From an uncultured Sphingomonas sp. (GTDB lineage: Bacteria > Pseudomonadota > Alphaproteobacteria > Sphingomonadales > Sphingomonadaceae), in contig CAJYLQ010000020.1 of NCBI GenBank assembly GCA_913775975.1, forward strand, positions 1 to 64,000: 64,000 nucleotides of DNA, in the 5' to 3' direction. Every line of letters starts with the position of its first letter. Position 1 is the stretch's first letter. The notes beneath the pieces are model-generated. The model was not told the DNA's origin, did no database searches, and saw only the letters and a program-made list of their open reading frames with translations. Positions 25,533-33,060 of the stretch are shown here, piece by piece. Made by a program: the position numbers and the translations under genes.

Positions 25533-26403
25533 GCCGCGCTTTGCCCGGTTCGCGGCGATCGACTGGTCCGGCGCCGTGGCGGAGCGGCCGGCCGGCCTCG
25601 CCATCGCGGTGGCGGAACCTGGGAGCGCCGCCCCCGTCCTCATCGACCGGCGATGGAGCCGGGGAGAGCTGCGCGACTGGATCGCCGCCCGCGCGGCCGA
25701 TGCCGAACCGATGCTGATTGGTATCGACCTGTCCTTCGCCCTGCCCTTCGTCGATATGGGCGCCTATCTGCCAGGCCTGGAACCGCCGCCCCGCGATGCC
25801 TGTGCTCTCTGGGCGCTGGTCGAGCGGATGGCGGCGGGGGCACCGCATCTCGGCCTGGGCACCATGCTGGATCATGCCGGCATCGCAAGCCACTTCCGCC
25901 AGACCGGGCGTTGCGGGACGGCCTTTCCTCCCGGGCGCGGGCGACTGCGCCGGACGGAGGCGGCGCTCGTTCCGAAAGGGCTGGCGCCGTCCAGCGTCTT
26001 CAACCTCGTCGGGCCGGCACAGGTCGGCAAATCGAGCCTGACGGGGATGCGGATGCTGCATGCTCTGACCGGCCATGGCGCGGGCCGGGTCGCGATCTGG
26101 CCATTCGATCCATTGCCGCCCGTCGGGCCCGTCATCGTCGAGATCTACACGGCGGTCGCGCTGCAGGCCGCCGGGCGGCCTCGCGGGCGGAAGCTGCGCG
26201 ATGCACAGTCGCTGGATGCCGCGCTGGCGATATTGGGCAGCGCGCCGCACGCCCCGCTGCACCGCTATGACGATCACCGGACCGATGCGATCCTGACCGC
26301 CGCATGGTTGCGGACGGTCGCGGATGATGCCGCCCTATGGCATCCCCGCGCCATGACGCCGCATATCGCCGCAACGGAAGGCTGGACCTTCGGCGTCGCC
26401 TGA
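25522..26403 (+). CDS. DUF429-like hypothetical protein
   Basis: A 293-residue protein from a GTG at 25522, overlapping the rarA end by 11 bases. It opens with FAAIDWSGA and has IGIDLSFALP and a C-terminal DDHRTDAILTAAWLR; conserved Asp residues in strands suggest an RNase H-like fold as in DUF429 proteins. No activity is known. Overlap with rarA implies coupled expression. Confidence 0.65.
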   Translation: MAAEPRFARFAAIDWSGAVAERPAGLAIAVAEPGSAAPVLIDRRWSRGELRDWIAARAADAEPMLIGIDLSFALPFVDMGAYLPGLEPPPRDACALWALVERMAAGAPHLGLGTMLDHAGIASHFRQTGRCGTAFPPGRGRLRRTEAALVPKGLAPSSVFNLVGPAQVGKSSLTGMRMLHALTGHGAGRVAIWPFDPLPPVGPVIVEIYTAVALQAAGRPRGRKLRDAQSLDAALAILGSAPHAPLHRYDDHRTDAILTAAWLRTVADDAALWHPRAMTPHIAATEGWTFGVA

Positions 26404-26420
26404 CGCATGGGGAGCGCCAC

Positions 26421-26496
26421 GCCGGTTTAGCTCAGCTGGTAGAGCAGCGGTTTTGTAAACCGAAGGTCGCGGGTTCGATCCCTGCAACCGGCACCA
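26421..26496 (+). tRNA. tRNA-Thr (anticodon UGU)
   Basis: Acceptor GCCGGTT pairs with AACCGGC; D-arm GCTC/GAGC; anticodon loop TTTGTAA between GCGGT and ACCGA; T-arm GCGGG/CCTGC around TTCGATC; discriminator A and an encoded CCA at 26494-26496. UGU reads ACA and related Thr codons. I see no integration-related sequence at its 3' end. Confidence 0.96.
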
Positions 26497-26520
26497 TCTT
26501 CGCGACGCGCGACCGAACGG

Positions 26521-28335
26521 TCAGCGTCCCCACGGCTCTCCGGCATGGTGGGCCCGCGCATCGTCGCGCCTTGCGGGCAGGCGCAGTACCAGCCGGTCCG
26601 CCTCGATCGACAGCGTTCCGCCCAGCTTTGCCGTCAGGTTGCGCACCAGCCGCAGGGTGAAGCCCGCACCAAGCAGCGGGCCGCCCTCGTCCCGGTCGAC
26701 CAGGCCGTCCAGACTGAACAGTGCCTCTCCCTTCAGATCGGCGAGCCGGCGCGGGCGGTCGAGCGCGACGACGGCCTGATCGCCGGCGGGGTGGACGGCT
26801 ATGCCGATCCGTTCGCCCGGGCTGGCCGCCGACACGAGTGTCGCGAGCAGCCGGCCCATCAGACGTTCCGCCGCCCGGTCATCCACCGCCGCGACCGCCT
26901 CCTCGCCCGAAAGCGTCAGGATGGCCCCGCGCTCCCGGCTGAGCGGCGTCAGTTCCGTCGCCAGCCGTGCGACCAGATCGCCCAGCGCGACCGTGCCGCT
27001 CCTCAGGTCCAGCGCCCCGCCCTCGATCCGCGCGGCGGTATCCAGATCGTCGATCGCGGACAGCAGGCCGGCGGCCTGATGCCGGATCGCGGCGGCGCGG
27101 CGGCGATAGCTGTCGGCGACGGGGCCCAGCAGCTCCGTCTCGATCAGTTCGGCAAAGCCCGCCACCGCATTGGCGGGTGTGCGCAGCTCGTGCACCAGCT
27201 GCCGCAGCCCTTCCGAGGCAGCTTGGCGGCTGACCTCCGGCACGGCACTTTCATGCCGCTGCGGCCGGCGCGCGGCGACGTGGAAGCCGCTGAAACGGCC
27301 GGTCGTCCGGTCGAACAGCGGTGTCCCGGCAACGCGCCATGATCCCGCGACCTCGCCCGCGCCGGCCACCTCCATGCGGACATCGACGAACGGCGCACGG
27401 CGCGCGAAGGCGGCGGCGACGGCCGGGTCGATGGCGACGATGCCGAACCGCCCGGCGCGCGCGATCGACACACCGACGAGCGCGGTCCGAGAGGCGCCCT
27501 CCACCCAGCGAATCGCCCCGGCGGCATCGGTCTCGAACCGGAATCCCTCCGCCGGCGGCGATAGCTCGGCGGCGAGCGTCGGTTCCTCGCGATCCCGCTG
27601 GAACGCGTCGATCCGCGCCACCAGATCCGCGATCTCGAACCGGGGGGTGGAGGCGGGCGTGGCCGGCTCCTCCGCCTGCCGCAGCGCCTCGGCCACGAGC
27701 GGCAATGTTCGGGTCACCTCACCCAGCGTGACAAAAGACGATGGTGACAGCGGCATGTCGACGACCGGCGCCGCATCGTACACCGGCGGGATGGATGCGG
27801 GTGCGAGCGGCGGGGCAATCGCGGACTCTGCCGGCGTCGCAACAGTCTCGGGGAGGCGCGTTCCGGCAGCGGGATCGGCCGTCGCAGCCGCGCCGGCCCG
27901 GTCGTGGAGCACGAAATCGACGCTGCCGAAACTTTCCAGCCCGCGCACCACCTCCTCGGGCAGATCGCGACGCTGGCGCAGCACGGCACGCCCGGCGGGG
28001 GACAGGCGCGGCAGCAGGTCCAGCCATGCCTCGCCCTCGAGGCGCGCGGTGCGTAACACGGGGGCCGCGATCGCCAGATCGTCCGCCGCCATGAACGCGA
28101 CCAGACCGGCGGGCGGCCGGGCTAGCGCCAGCGCCCGCGCGCTGGCCGCGCGGATCGCGACCGGCACCATCGATCGGAGGCCCGCCAGCCGTGCCAGCGC
28201 GGCGCCCTCCGCCTCCGCATCGGTGATGCGCCCGCGACCCAGCAGGTCGACGATCTGACGCCACGCGGACTGGGCCCCGAAACCGGGGCCCTGATCGGCT
28301 GCCAGAACCGTCTTCAGGCTGTCATCGAACCGCAC
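26521..28335 (-). CDS. Sensor histidine kinase with divergent ATP-binding domain
   Basis: A 604-residue soluble protein. The first 140 residues are helical and HEAT-like; a Pro/Ala-rich linker follows; a PAS-like segment lies at about 265-360 (FRFETDAAGAIRWVEG, GTPLFDRTTGRFSGFHV). The HisKA dimerisation helix has His382 in LVHELRTPANAVAGF. The ATPase domain keeps a G-box-like GAGFTLRLVRNL but the expected N-box Asn is missing: the position reads LLATLVSAASPG. It may be a weak kinase, a phosphatase or a scaffold. No response regulator is adjacent. Confidence 0.8.
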   Translation of the reverse strand: MRFDDSLKTVLAADQGPGFGAQSAWRQIVDLLGRGRITDAEAEGAALARLAGLRSMVPVAIRAASARALALARPPAGLVAFMAADDLAIAAPVLRTARLEGEAWLDLLPRLSPAGRAVLRQRRDLPEEVVRGLESFGSVDFVLHDRAGAAATADPAAGTRLPETVATPAESAIAPPLAPASIPPVYDAAPVVDMPLSPSSFVTLGEVTRTLPLVAEALRQAEEPATPASTPRFEIADLVARIDAFQRDREEPTLAAELSPPAEGFRFETDAAGAIRWVEGASRTALVGVSIARAGRFGIVAIDPAVAAAFARRAPFVDVRMEVAGAGEVAGSWRVAGTPLFDRTTGRFSGFHVAARRPQRHESAVPEVSRQAASEGLRQLVHELRTPANAVAGFAELIETELLGPVADSYRRRAAAIRHQAAGLLSAIDDLDTAARIEGGALDLRSGTVALGDLVARLATELTPLSRERGAILTLSGEEAVAAVDDRAAERLMGRLLATLVSAASPGERIGIAVHPAGDQAVVALDRPRRLADLKGEALFSLDGLVDRDEGGPLLGAGFTLRLVRNLTAKLGGTLSIEADRLVLRLPARRDDARAHHAGEPWGR

Positions 28336-28435
28336 GCGTACCTTTTCCTGCCGGCTTTCTGCATAGCGGATATGGCGGGATCGTTAAGGGGCCCACCCCC
28401 ATTTCGGGGCACCGCCTCGATTGATCGTCGCAATA

Positions 28436-28480
28436 TGGGACAATTGCGTTGTGCCGTAATTATATTATGTGAGGGAACGT
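28436..28480 (+). promoter_or_regulatory. AT-rich probable promoter/autoregulatory region of the Lrp-type gene
   Basis: A stretch unusually rich in A+T for this window, with TTGCGT and a TATATTATG-like element in range of each other, lies just before the Lrp-type gene. Lrp proteins often bind such DNA upstream of their own genes. Confidence 0.3.
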
Positions 28481-28512
28481 TCAGTCGAATGTTTCGGGAG
28501 AGTTCGGGCGTA

Positions 28513-28980
28513 ATGGCGATCGATCGGATCGACCGGCAGATTTTGTCCCTGTTACAGGACGACGGCCGGATGACGAATGTCGAACTCGCGGAGAGGGTTG
28601 GACTGACCGCACCGCCCTGTCTGCGCCGGGTTCGGGCGCTGGAGGAAGCGGGCGCGATTCGCGGCTATCACGCGGATCTGGACGCCGGGCGTCTCGGCTA
28701 TCCCATCACCGTGTTCGCGATGGTCTCGCTGCGAAGCCAGGCGGAGCGCGATCTCGCCGCGTTCGAGGACCATGTGGCCGCGATCCCGGAGGTTCGGGAA
28801 TGCCACATGCTCAACGGCGAGATCGACTTCATCCTGAAGATCGTCGCAAGCGACCTGAAAAGCTTTCAGGAAATCCTGACGACCCATCTAACGCCCGCAC
28901 CCAACGTCGCCAGCGTGAAGACGTCATTGACGATCCGGACGGCGAAGGCCGTGTCCGGCATTCCGATCCGGGACGTCTGA
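28513..28980 (+). CDS. Lrp/AsnC family transcriptional regulator
   Basis: A 155-residue regulator of amino-acid-responsive genes. The N-terminal winged helix reads IDRQILSLLQDDGRMTNVELAERVGL with recognition helix PPCLRRVRALEEAG; the C-terminal RAM domain has ECHMLNGEIDFILKI and the SVKTSLTI strand. I start at ATG 28513; an in-frame ATG at 28489 is possible. It converges on the TPR gene; the target genes are not evident. Confidence 0.92.
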   Translation: MAIDRIDRQILSLLQDDGRMTNVELAERVGLTAPPCLRRVRALEEAGAIRGYHADLDAGRLGYPITVFAMVSLRSQAERDLAAFEDHVAAIPEVRECHMLNGEIDFILKIVASDLKSFQEILTTHLTPAPNVASVKTSLTIRTAKAVSGIPIRDV

Positions 28981-29017
28981 TCCGGCCCAGCTGACCCGCT
29001 CCAGCCGTCGGTCGGTC

Positions 29018-29041
29018 GCGGGGCGGACGATGCCGCCCCGC
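29018..29041. terminator. Shared terminator hairpin between convergent genes
   Basis: GCGGGGCGG and CCGCCCCGC form a perfect 9-bp stem with loop ACGATG, between the stop codons of the Lrp-type gene and the TPR gene. No T-tract. Confidence 0.45.
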
Positions 29042-29051
29042 TCCCGATCGA

Positions 29052-30347
29052 TCAGGCCGTGACGGCCGGTGCTTCCAGATACGAGGTCCAGAGCGCGGCG
29101 ATACCCGCGCGCGGCGCACCCTTTACCGCGTCGAACGCCGCCTTCGCGCCCGCCTTGTCGCCCGACCGGGCCAGCGCGATGCCAAGGTGCGTGTTCACCT
29201 CGTCCGCGTCGACGCTGCCCTTTTCCAGCGCGAGGCGATAGAGCGCGGCGGCCTTCGCATACTCGCCGCTGCCCAGATACGCGTCGGCCGTGCCGGCGGC
29301 GAGCTTGCCGTTCGCCGCCGTCTTCGCCTTCGCCTCCAGCGGCGCCAGCGACCCTTCGGTCTTCAGCGCGTTGGTCGAATCGGTCAGGATCTGCTTGGCG
29401 AAGGTGTTGCCGGCCGGAATCTTGCCGGCGGCCATGCCCTCCTTGATGACCGCCTGCGCCTCGGCAGGCAGGCCGCGGCGCTGCACGTCGTCGGCATATT
29501 CCAGATAGTCGTTCTGGTCGGCCAGCGCGCCGGTCGCGCGCAGCAGGCGGAACAGGTCGATCTTCTGCGCATCGGTCAGCTGCGCCACCGAGTTGCCGGC
29601 AAGGCCGTAGGTGACGACGGCTGCGCGCCAATTCTGCTTCGTCGGATAGGCCATCACGTAGCGCTTCAGCCACGCCATCGTCTGCGGGCCCATCTTCGCC
29701 TGGTTGGCGCGCGAGATAGCGTAGCGATAGATATCCTCGTCCGCCTTCTTGCCGGAGGCGTCCATCGCAGTCGTCGCCGCTTCCAGATCGGACAGGCCAC
29801 CCGCGACATCGCCGCTGCTGACCTTCGCCTGCGCCAGCTGCAGCGTCAGGTTCGGGTCCGTGTTGCCCAGCTGCTTCGACTGGGTCAGGTACTGGATCGC
29901 GATCGGGAACTGCTTGCCGTTATACGCCAGGATGCCGCGCTGATAGGCGAACTTCTGCTTGTCCTCCGGCTTCGTCACCGGGCTGGCGAGCAGCGCATCG
30001 AGCGGCTTGGCCAGCACCGTCTCGTCGACGGGCGCGTTCGGATTGGCGGCACGGGCGGCCTGAATCTTCTGCTGCTCCAGATTGTAGCGGAAGACGGCGG
30101 CGAAATACTTGTCGTCATCCGTCTTGGCCGCCGCTTCCATCGCCACGATGGCGGGTTCGGCCGTCGCCAGATCCTTCGCGTTCAGCGCGGTCTGCGCCGT
30201 CTGCGCCGACTTCAGCGCCTCCGGGCTCAGCTTGGGGCCGGCGGGCGCCTCCTCCTTCTTCTTCGCCTCTGCGGGCGTCGTCAGCGCCAGACCGCTGACG
30301 CCGGTCGTCAGCGCCAGGGCGATGGCGAGCTTCGAAATCGTCTTCAT
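29052..30347 (-). CDS. Secreted TPR-like repeat protein
   Basis: A 431-residue protein with a signal peptide (ISKLAIALALTTGVSGLALTT, cleavage near AEA). The mature protein is almost entirely helical pairs resembling tetratricopeptide repeats, for example FAYQRGILAYNGKQFPIAIQ, YLGSGEYAKAAALYRLALEK and NTHLGIALARSGDKAGAKAAF. Such proteins scaffold complexes in the periplasm; the partner is unknown. AGGAGAG lies nine bases before the ATG. It diverges from yaaA across 203 bases. Confidence 0.8.
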   Translation of the reverse strand: MKTISKLAIALALTTGVSGLALTTPAEAKKKEEAPAGPKLSPEALKSAQTAQTALNAKDLATAEPAIVAMEAAAKTDDDKYFAAVFRYNLEQQKIQAARAANPNAPVDETVLAKPLDALLASPVTKPEDKQKFAYQRGILAYNGKQFPIAIQYLTQSKQLGNTDPNLTLQLAQAKVSSGDVAGGLSDLEAATTAMDASGKKADEDIYRYAISRANQAKMGPQTMAWLKRYVMAYPTKQNWRAAVVTYGLAGNSVAQLTDAQKIDLFRLLRATGALADQNDYLEYADDVQRRGLPAEAQAVIKEGMAAGKIPAGNTFAKQILTDSTNALKTEGSLAPLEAKAKTAANGKLAAGTADAYLGSGEYAKAAALYRLALEKGSVDADEVNTHLGIALARSGDKAGAKAAFDAVKGAPRAGIAALWTSYLEAPAVTA

Positions 30348-30550
30348 GGGGGAAGTCTCTCCTGTTGTCCGCCGACGAACGGTCGGGGCAATGCGGCCCG
30401 GCCGTCCTATCGACCCGTGATTGCTGCTTCAAGCGAGCGAAACCATGTTGGTTCCCTCGAACACCGCCGCTGAACCCTGTTTGAACGCCCCGCGGGGCAT
30501 GACGATGCCCGGCATTGAACCGGCCGGTGCGCGCCGCTACCCGGCGCGGC

Positions 30551-31294
30551 ATGATCGCCATTCTCTCCCCCGCCAAGACGCTGGACTATGACAGCCCGCT
30601 TCCCGCCGTCACCCCCACCCGCCCCCGGCTGGCGGACGAGGCGAAGACGCTGGCCAGGGCGGCCGCCCGCCTGTCGCAGAAACGGCTGTCGGCGCTGATG
30701 AAGATCTCGCCCGCGCTGGCGAAACTGAATGCGGACCGTTTTCACGCCTTCGCCGACGCGCCGGAACGCCCCGCGCTGTTCGCTTTCGCAGGGGACGTCT
30801 ATACCGGGCTGGAGGCGAAGACGCTGCCCGACGCGGCGCTGCCCTTCGCCCAGGATCATCTGCGGATGCTGTCGGGCCTGTACGGCCTGCTCCGCCCGCT
30901 CGACGCGATGCGCCCCTATCGGCTGGAGATGGGGACGCGCTGGGCGCCGGGTGCGCACGACCGGCTGACCGACTGGTGGGGCGACCGGATCGCCGCGCTG
31001 CTGGCTGACGATGTCGCGGCCGAGGGGTCCGGCACGATCCTGAACCTCGCCAGCCAGGAATATTGGGCGGCGGTGGACGGGCGCCTGCCCGCCACGGTCC
31101 GCGTGATCGCCGTCGATTTCCGCGACGGCGACCGCTTCGTCAGCTTCCACGCGAAGAAGGCGCGCGGGATGATGGCGCGCTGGCTGGTCGAGCACCGGGT
31201 GGAGCGAGTGGAAGACATGCGCGGGTTCGACAGCGACGGCTATGCCTTCGTCGCGGCGGACAGTTCCGACGACCGCTGGCTCTTCCGCCGCTAG
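30551..31294 (+). CDS. yaaA: Peroxide stress protein YaaA (DUF328)
   Basis: A 247-residue protein of the YaaA family, which limits free iron and oxidative DNA damage under peroxide stress in E. coli. It starts IAILSPAKTLD, contains FAGDVYTGLEAKTL and LYGLLRPLDAMRPYRLEMGT, and ends with FVSFHAKKARGMMARW and GYAFVAADS, all family hallmarks. No OxyR-type site is obvious upstream. Confidence 0.94.
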   Translation: MIAILSPAKTLDYDSPLPAVTPTRPRLADEAKTLARAAARLSQKRLSALMKISPALAKLNADRFHAFADAPERPALFAFAGDVYTGLEAKTLPDAALPFAQDHLRMLSGLYGLLRPLDAMRPYRLEMGTRWAPGAHDRLTDWWGDRIAALLADDVAAEGSGTILNLASQEYWAAVDGRLPATVRVIAVDFRDGDRFVSFHAKKARGMMARWLVEHRVERVEDMRGFDSDGYAFVAADSSDDRWLFRR

Positions 31295-31346
31295 ACGGGC
31301 GTACCGCCCCGCCCTACCCTGCCGCGTGACCTGCTGGAGATGACCG

Positions 31347-31853
31347 ATGCGTGCCGCGCTGCGCCTTACATCGTTGCTTGCCGTCGTTTCCGCGCCCGCG
31401 CTTGGCGCGCAGCCGATGGTCAGCTGGGGCAAGCCGGGCGTTTCGCTTGATCAATATCGTGCCGATGCGGTCGCTTGCGGGAAGGAGGGTGCGTTCATGG
31501 ATATCAGCAAGACCGCGCCTGCAAAGGCCGTCATCGCGGCGGAGGAGTGGAACGACCGCAACCTCAACATGCCGATGAACGGTGCGGGCATGTCGCAGGC
31601 CGAACAGCAGACGCGGATGGTCCAGCGCTTCCGCCCCGAAAAGCGGCTGGCGGAGGCGCAGGCGATCATGGTGACGCAGACCGAACGCTGCCTGTTCGAC
31701 CATGGCTATCGCCCGTTCCGCCTGACCCGCGATCAGGACCGCGCGCTGCGTCGCCTGCCGCTCGGCACCCCGGCGCGCCATGCCTATCTCCATGCACTGG
31801 CGGCCGATCCCGCCATCGTGTCGGCGCAGGCGGCCCGGCCGGACGGGCGATAG
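31347..31853 (+). CDS. Secreted hypothetical protein
   Basis: A 168-residue protein with a signal peptide (RLTSLLAVVSAPALGAQ). The mature part has two separated cysteines (VACGKEG and ERCLFDHGYRPFRLT) that may pair, and a helical Arg-rich C-terminus. The CLFDHGYRPF pattern recurs in small sphingomonad envelope proteins, but I know no function. GGAGA precedes the ATG. It lies between yaaA and an SDR gene on the same strand. Confidence 0.6.
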   Translation: MRAALRLTSLLAVVSAPALGAQPMVSWGKPGVSLDQYRADAVACGKEGAFMDISKTAPAKAVIAAEEWNDRNLNMPMNGAGMSQAEQQTRMVQRFRPEKRLAEAQAIMVTQTERCLFDHGYRPFRLTRDQDRALRRLPLGTPARHAYLHALAADPAIVSAQAARPDGR

Positions 31854-31895
31854 GGGCGGCTTGCGCGACAACGGCCGATCGGTCATCGGCACGGT

Positions 31896-32594
31896 ATGAG
31901 CAGCACCCCTCCGCGCAGCGCGGTCGTCATCGGAGCATCGGGCGGCATCGGCGGCGCTCTGGTCGCCGCCCTGACCGAGGAGGAGGTGCCCGTCCGCGCC
32001 TTCGCCCGCGCCTTTCCCGGCGCCGACCATCTGGATATCACCGACGAGGCGTCGATCGCGGCGGCGGCGGCATCGCTGGCTCAGACGCCCGACCTCGTCA
32101 TCGTCGCGACCGGCCTGCTGCACGAGGGCGATCGCGGTCCGGAAAAGAGCATCGCCGCGCTCGATCCCGCCTGGCTGGCCCGGCAATATGCGGTCAACGC
32201 GATCGGCCCGGCGCTCGTCGCCAAGCACTTCCTGCCTCGGATGCCGAAGACGGGGCGCTGCGTCTTCGCGGTGCTGAGCGCGCGGATCGGCAGCATCTCC
32301 GACAACCGGCTGGGCGGCTGGTACGGCTATCGCGCCGCAAAGGCGGGGCTGAACCAGCTGATCCGCACGATCGCGGTGGAGGAGCGGCGGCGCAATGATC
32401 GCAGCATCGTCGTCGGCCTGCACCCCGGCACGGTCGACACCGCGCTGTCCCGCCCGTTTCAGGCGAATGTCCGCGCCGACCAGCTGTTCGCGCCCGATCG
32501 CGCGGCAGTGCAGCTGCTCGACGTGATCGACGGCCTGAAGGCGCCGGACAGCGGCCGTCTGTTCGGCTGGGACGGCACTGAAATCGCACCCTGA
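31896..32594 (+). CDS. Short-chain dehydrogenase/reductase
   Basis: A 232-residue Rossmann-fold oxidoreductase. The cofactor loop is GASGGIGG, followed by the acidic LDITDEAS, NAIG in place of NNAG, an active-site Ser in LSARIGS and the catalytic YGYRAAK. It resembles the CsgA/C-factor-like branch of SDRs; the substrate is unknown. It stands alone, 42 bases after the preceding gene. Confidence 0.88.
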   Translation: MSSTPPRSAVVIGASGGIGGALVAALTEEEVPVRAFARAFPGADHLDITDEASIAAAAASLAQTPDLVIVATGLLHEGDRGPEKSIAALDPAWLARQYAVNAIGPALVAKHFLPRMPKTGRCVFAVLSARIGSISDNRLGGWYGYRAAKAGLNQLIRTIAVEERRRNDRSIVVGLHPGTVDTALSRPFQANVRADQLFAPDRAAVQLLDVIDGLKAPDSGRLFGWDGTEIAP

Positions 32595-32733
32595 AATCAT
32601 GCCGTGATGACGGAAGCGTAATGTGGCGGCCACGCGCCTGTCAGGGCATGGCGCGCATATCCTGTCCTACCGCCGTCGCATGATACTCCCGGATGCGGCG
32701 GCGGGCCCTTTCCCCGTTCGAAGGATCTGCCCG

Positions 32734-32952
32734 ATGACCCGTTCGCTCCCCTTCGCTCTCCTCGCTGCCGGATCGCTGCTGTCGGGCACCGCCGCGATCG
32801 CCGCGAGCCCGACGCCGGCAAAGACGCCCGCTGCCAAGACGGTGAAGCGCACCGTCGTCGCGCGCAGCGTGACCACCAAGACCAGCACCGGCAAGACCGT
32901 CACCTACGATTGCTCCAAGCCGGGCAACAAGGCGAAGAAGGCCTGCAAGTAA
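32734..32952 (+). CDS. Small secreted Lys/Thr-rich protein
   Basis: A 72-residue protein starting at ATG 32734, with AAGGA eight bases upstream. Signal peptide SLPFALLAAGSLLSGTAAIAA; mature part is a Lys/Thr/Pro-rich low-complexity chain ending TYDCSKPGNKAKKACK, with two cysteines. Function unknown; it looks like a small cationic envelope protein. Followed by a hairpin terminator before gyrA. Confidence 0.6.
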   Translation: MTRSLPFALLAAGSLLSGTAAIAASPTPAKTPAAKTVKRTVVARSVTTKTSTGKTVTYDCSKPGNKAKKACK

Positions 32953-32954
32953 GT

Positions 32955-32997
32955 CCTGATCCCGCCACCCTCGCGCGCGGGCGCGGGGGTGGTCAGG
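32955..32997 (+). terminator. Hairpin terminator between the small secreted protein and gyrA
   Basis: CCTGA...CCACCC pairs with GGGTGG...TCAGG around a CG-rich inner stem, three bases after the stop codon. No T-tract, but a long stem. Confidence 0.4.
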
Positions 32998-33060
32998 CGC
33001 GTCGGTCCGGGCTAGGGGAACAGGGTTACACCACTTCCCCATCCGAAAGACGATACGGCC

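Noticed and set aside
26421..26520. tRNA-Thr as a second island boundary
   Set aside because: Neighbours on both sides are ordinary chromosomal genes and no integrase or repeat is present.
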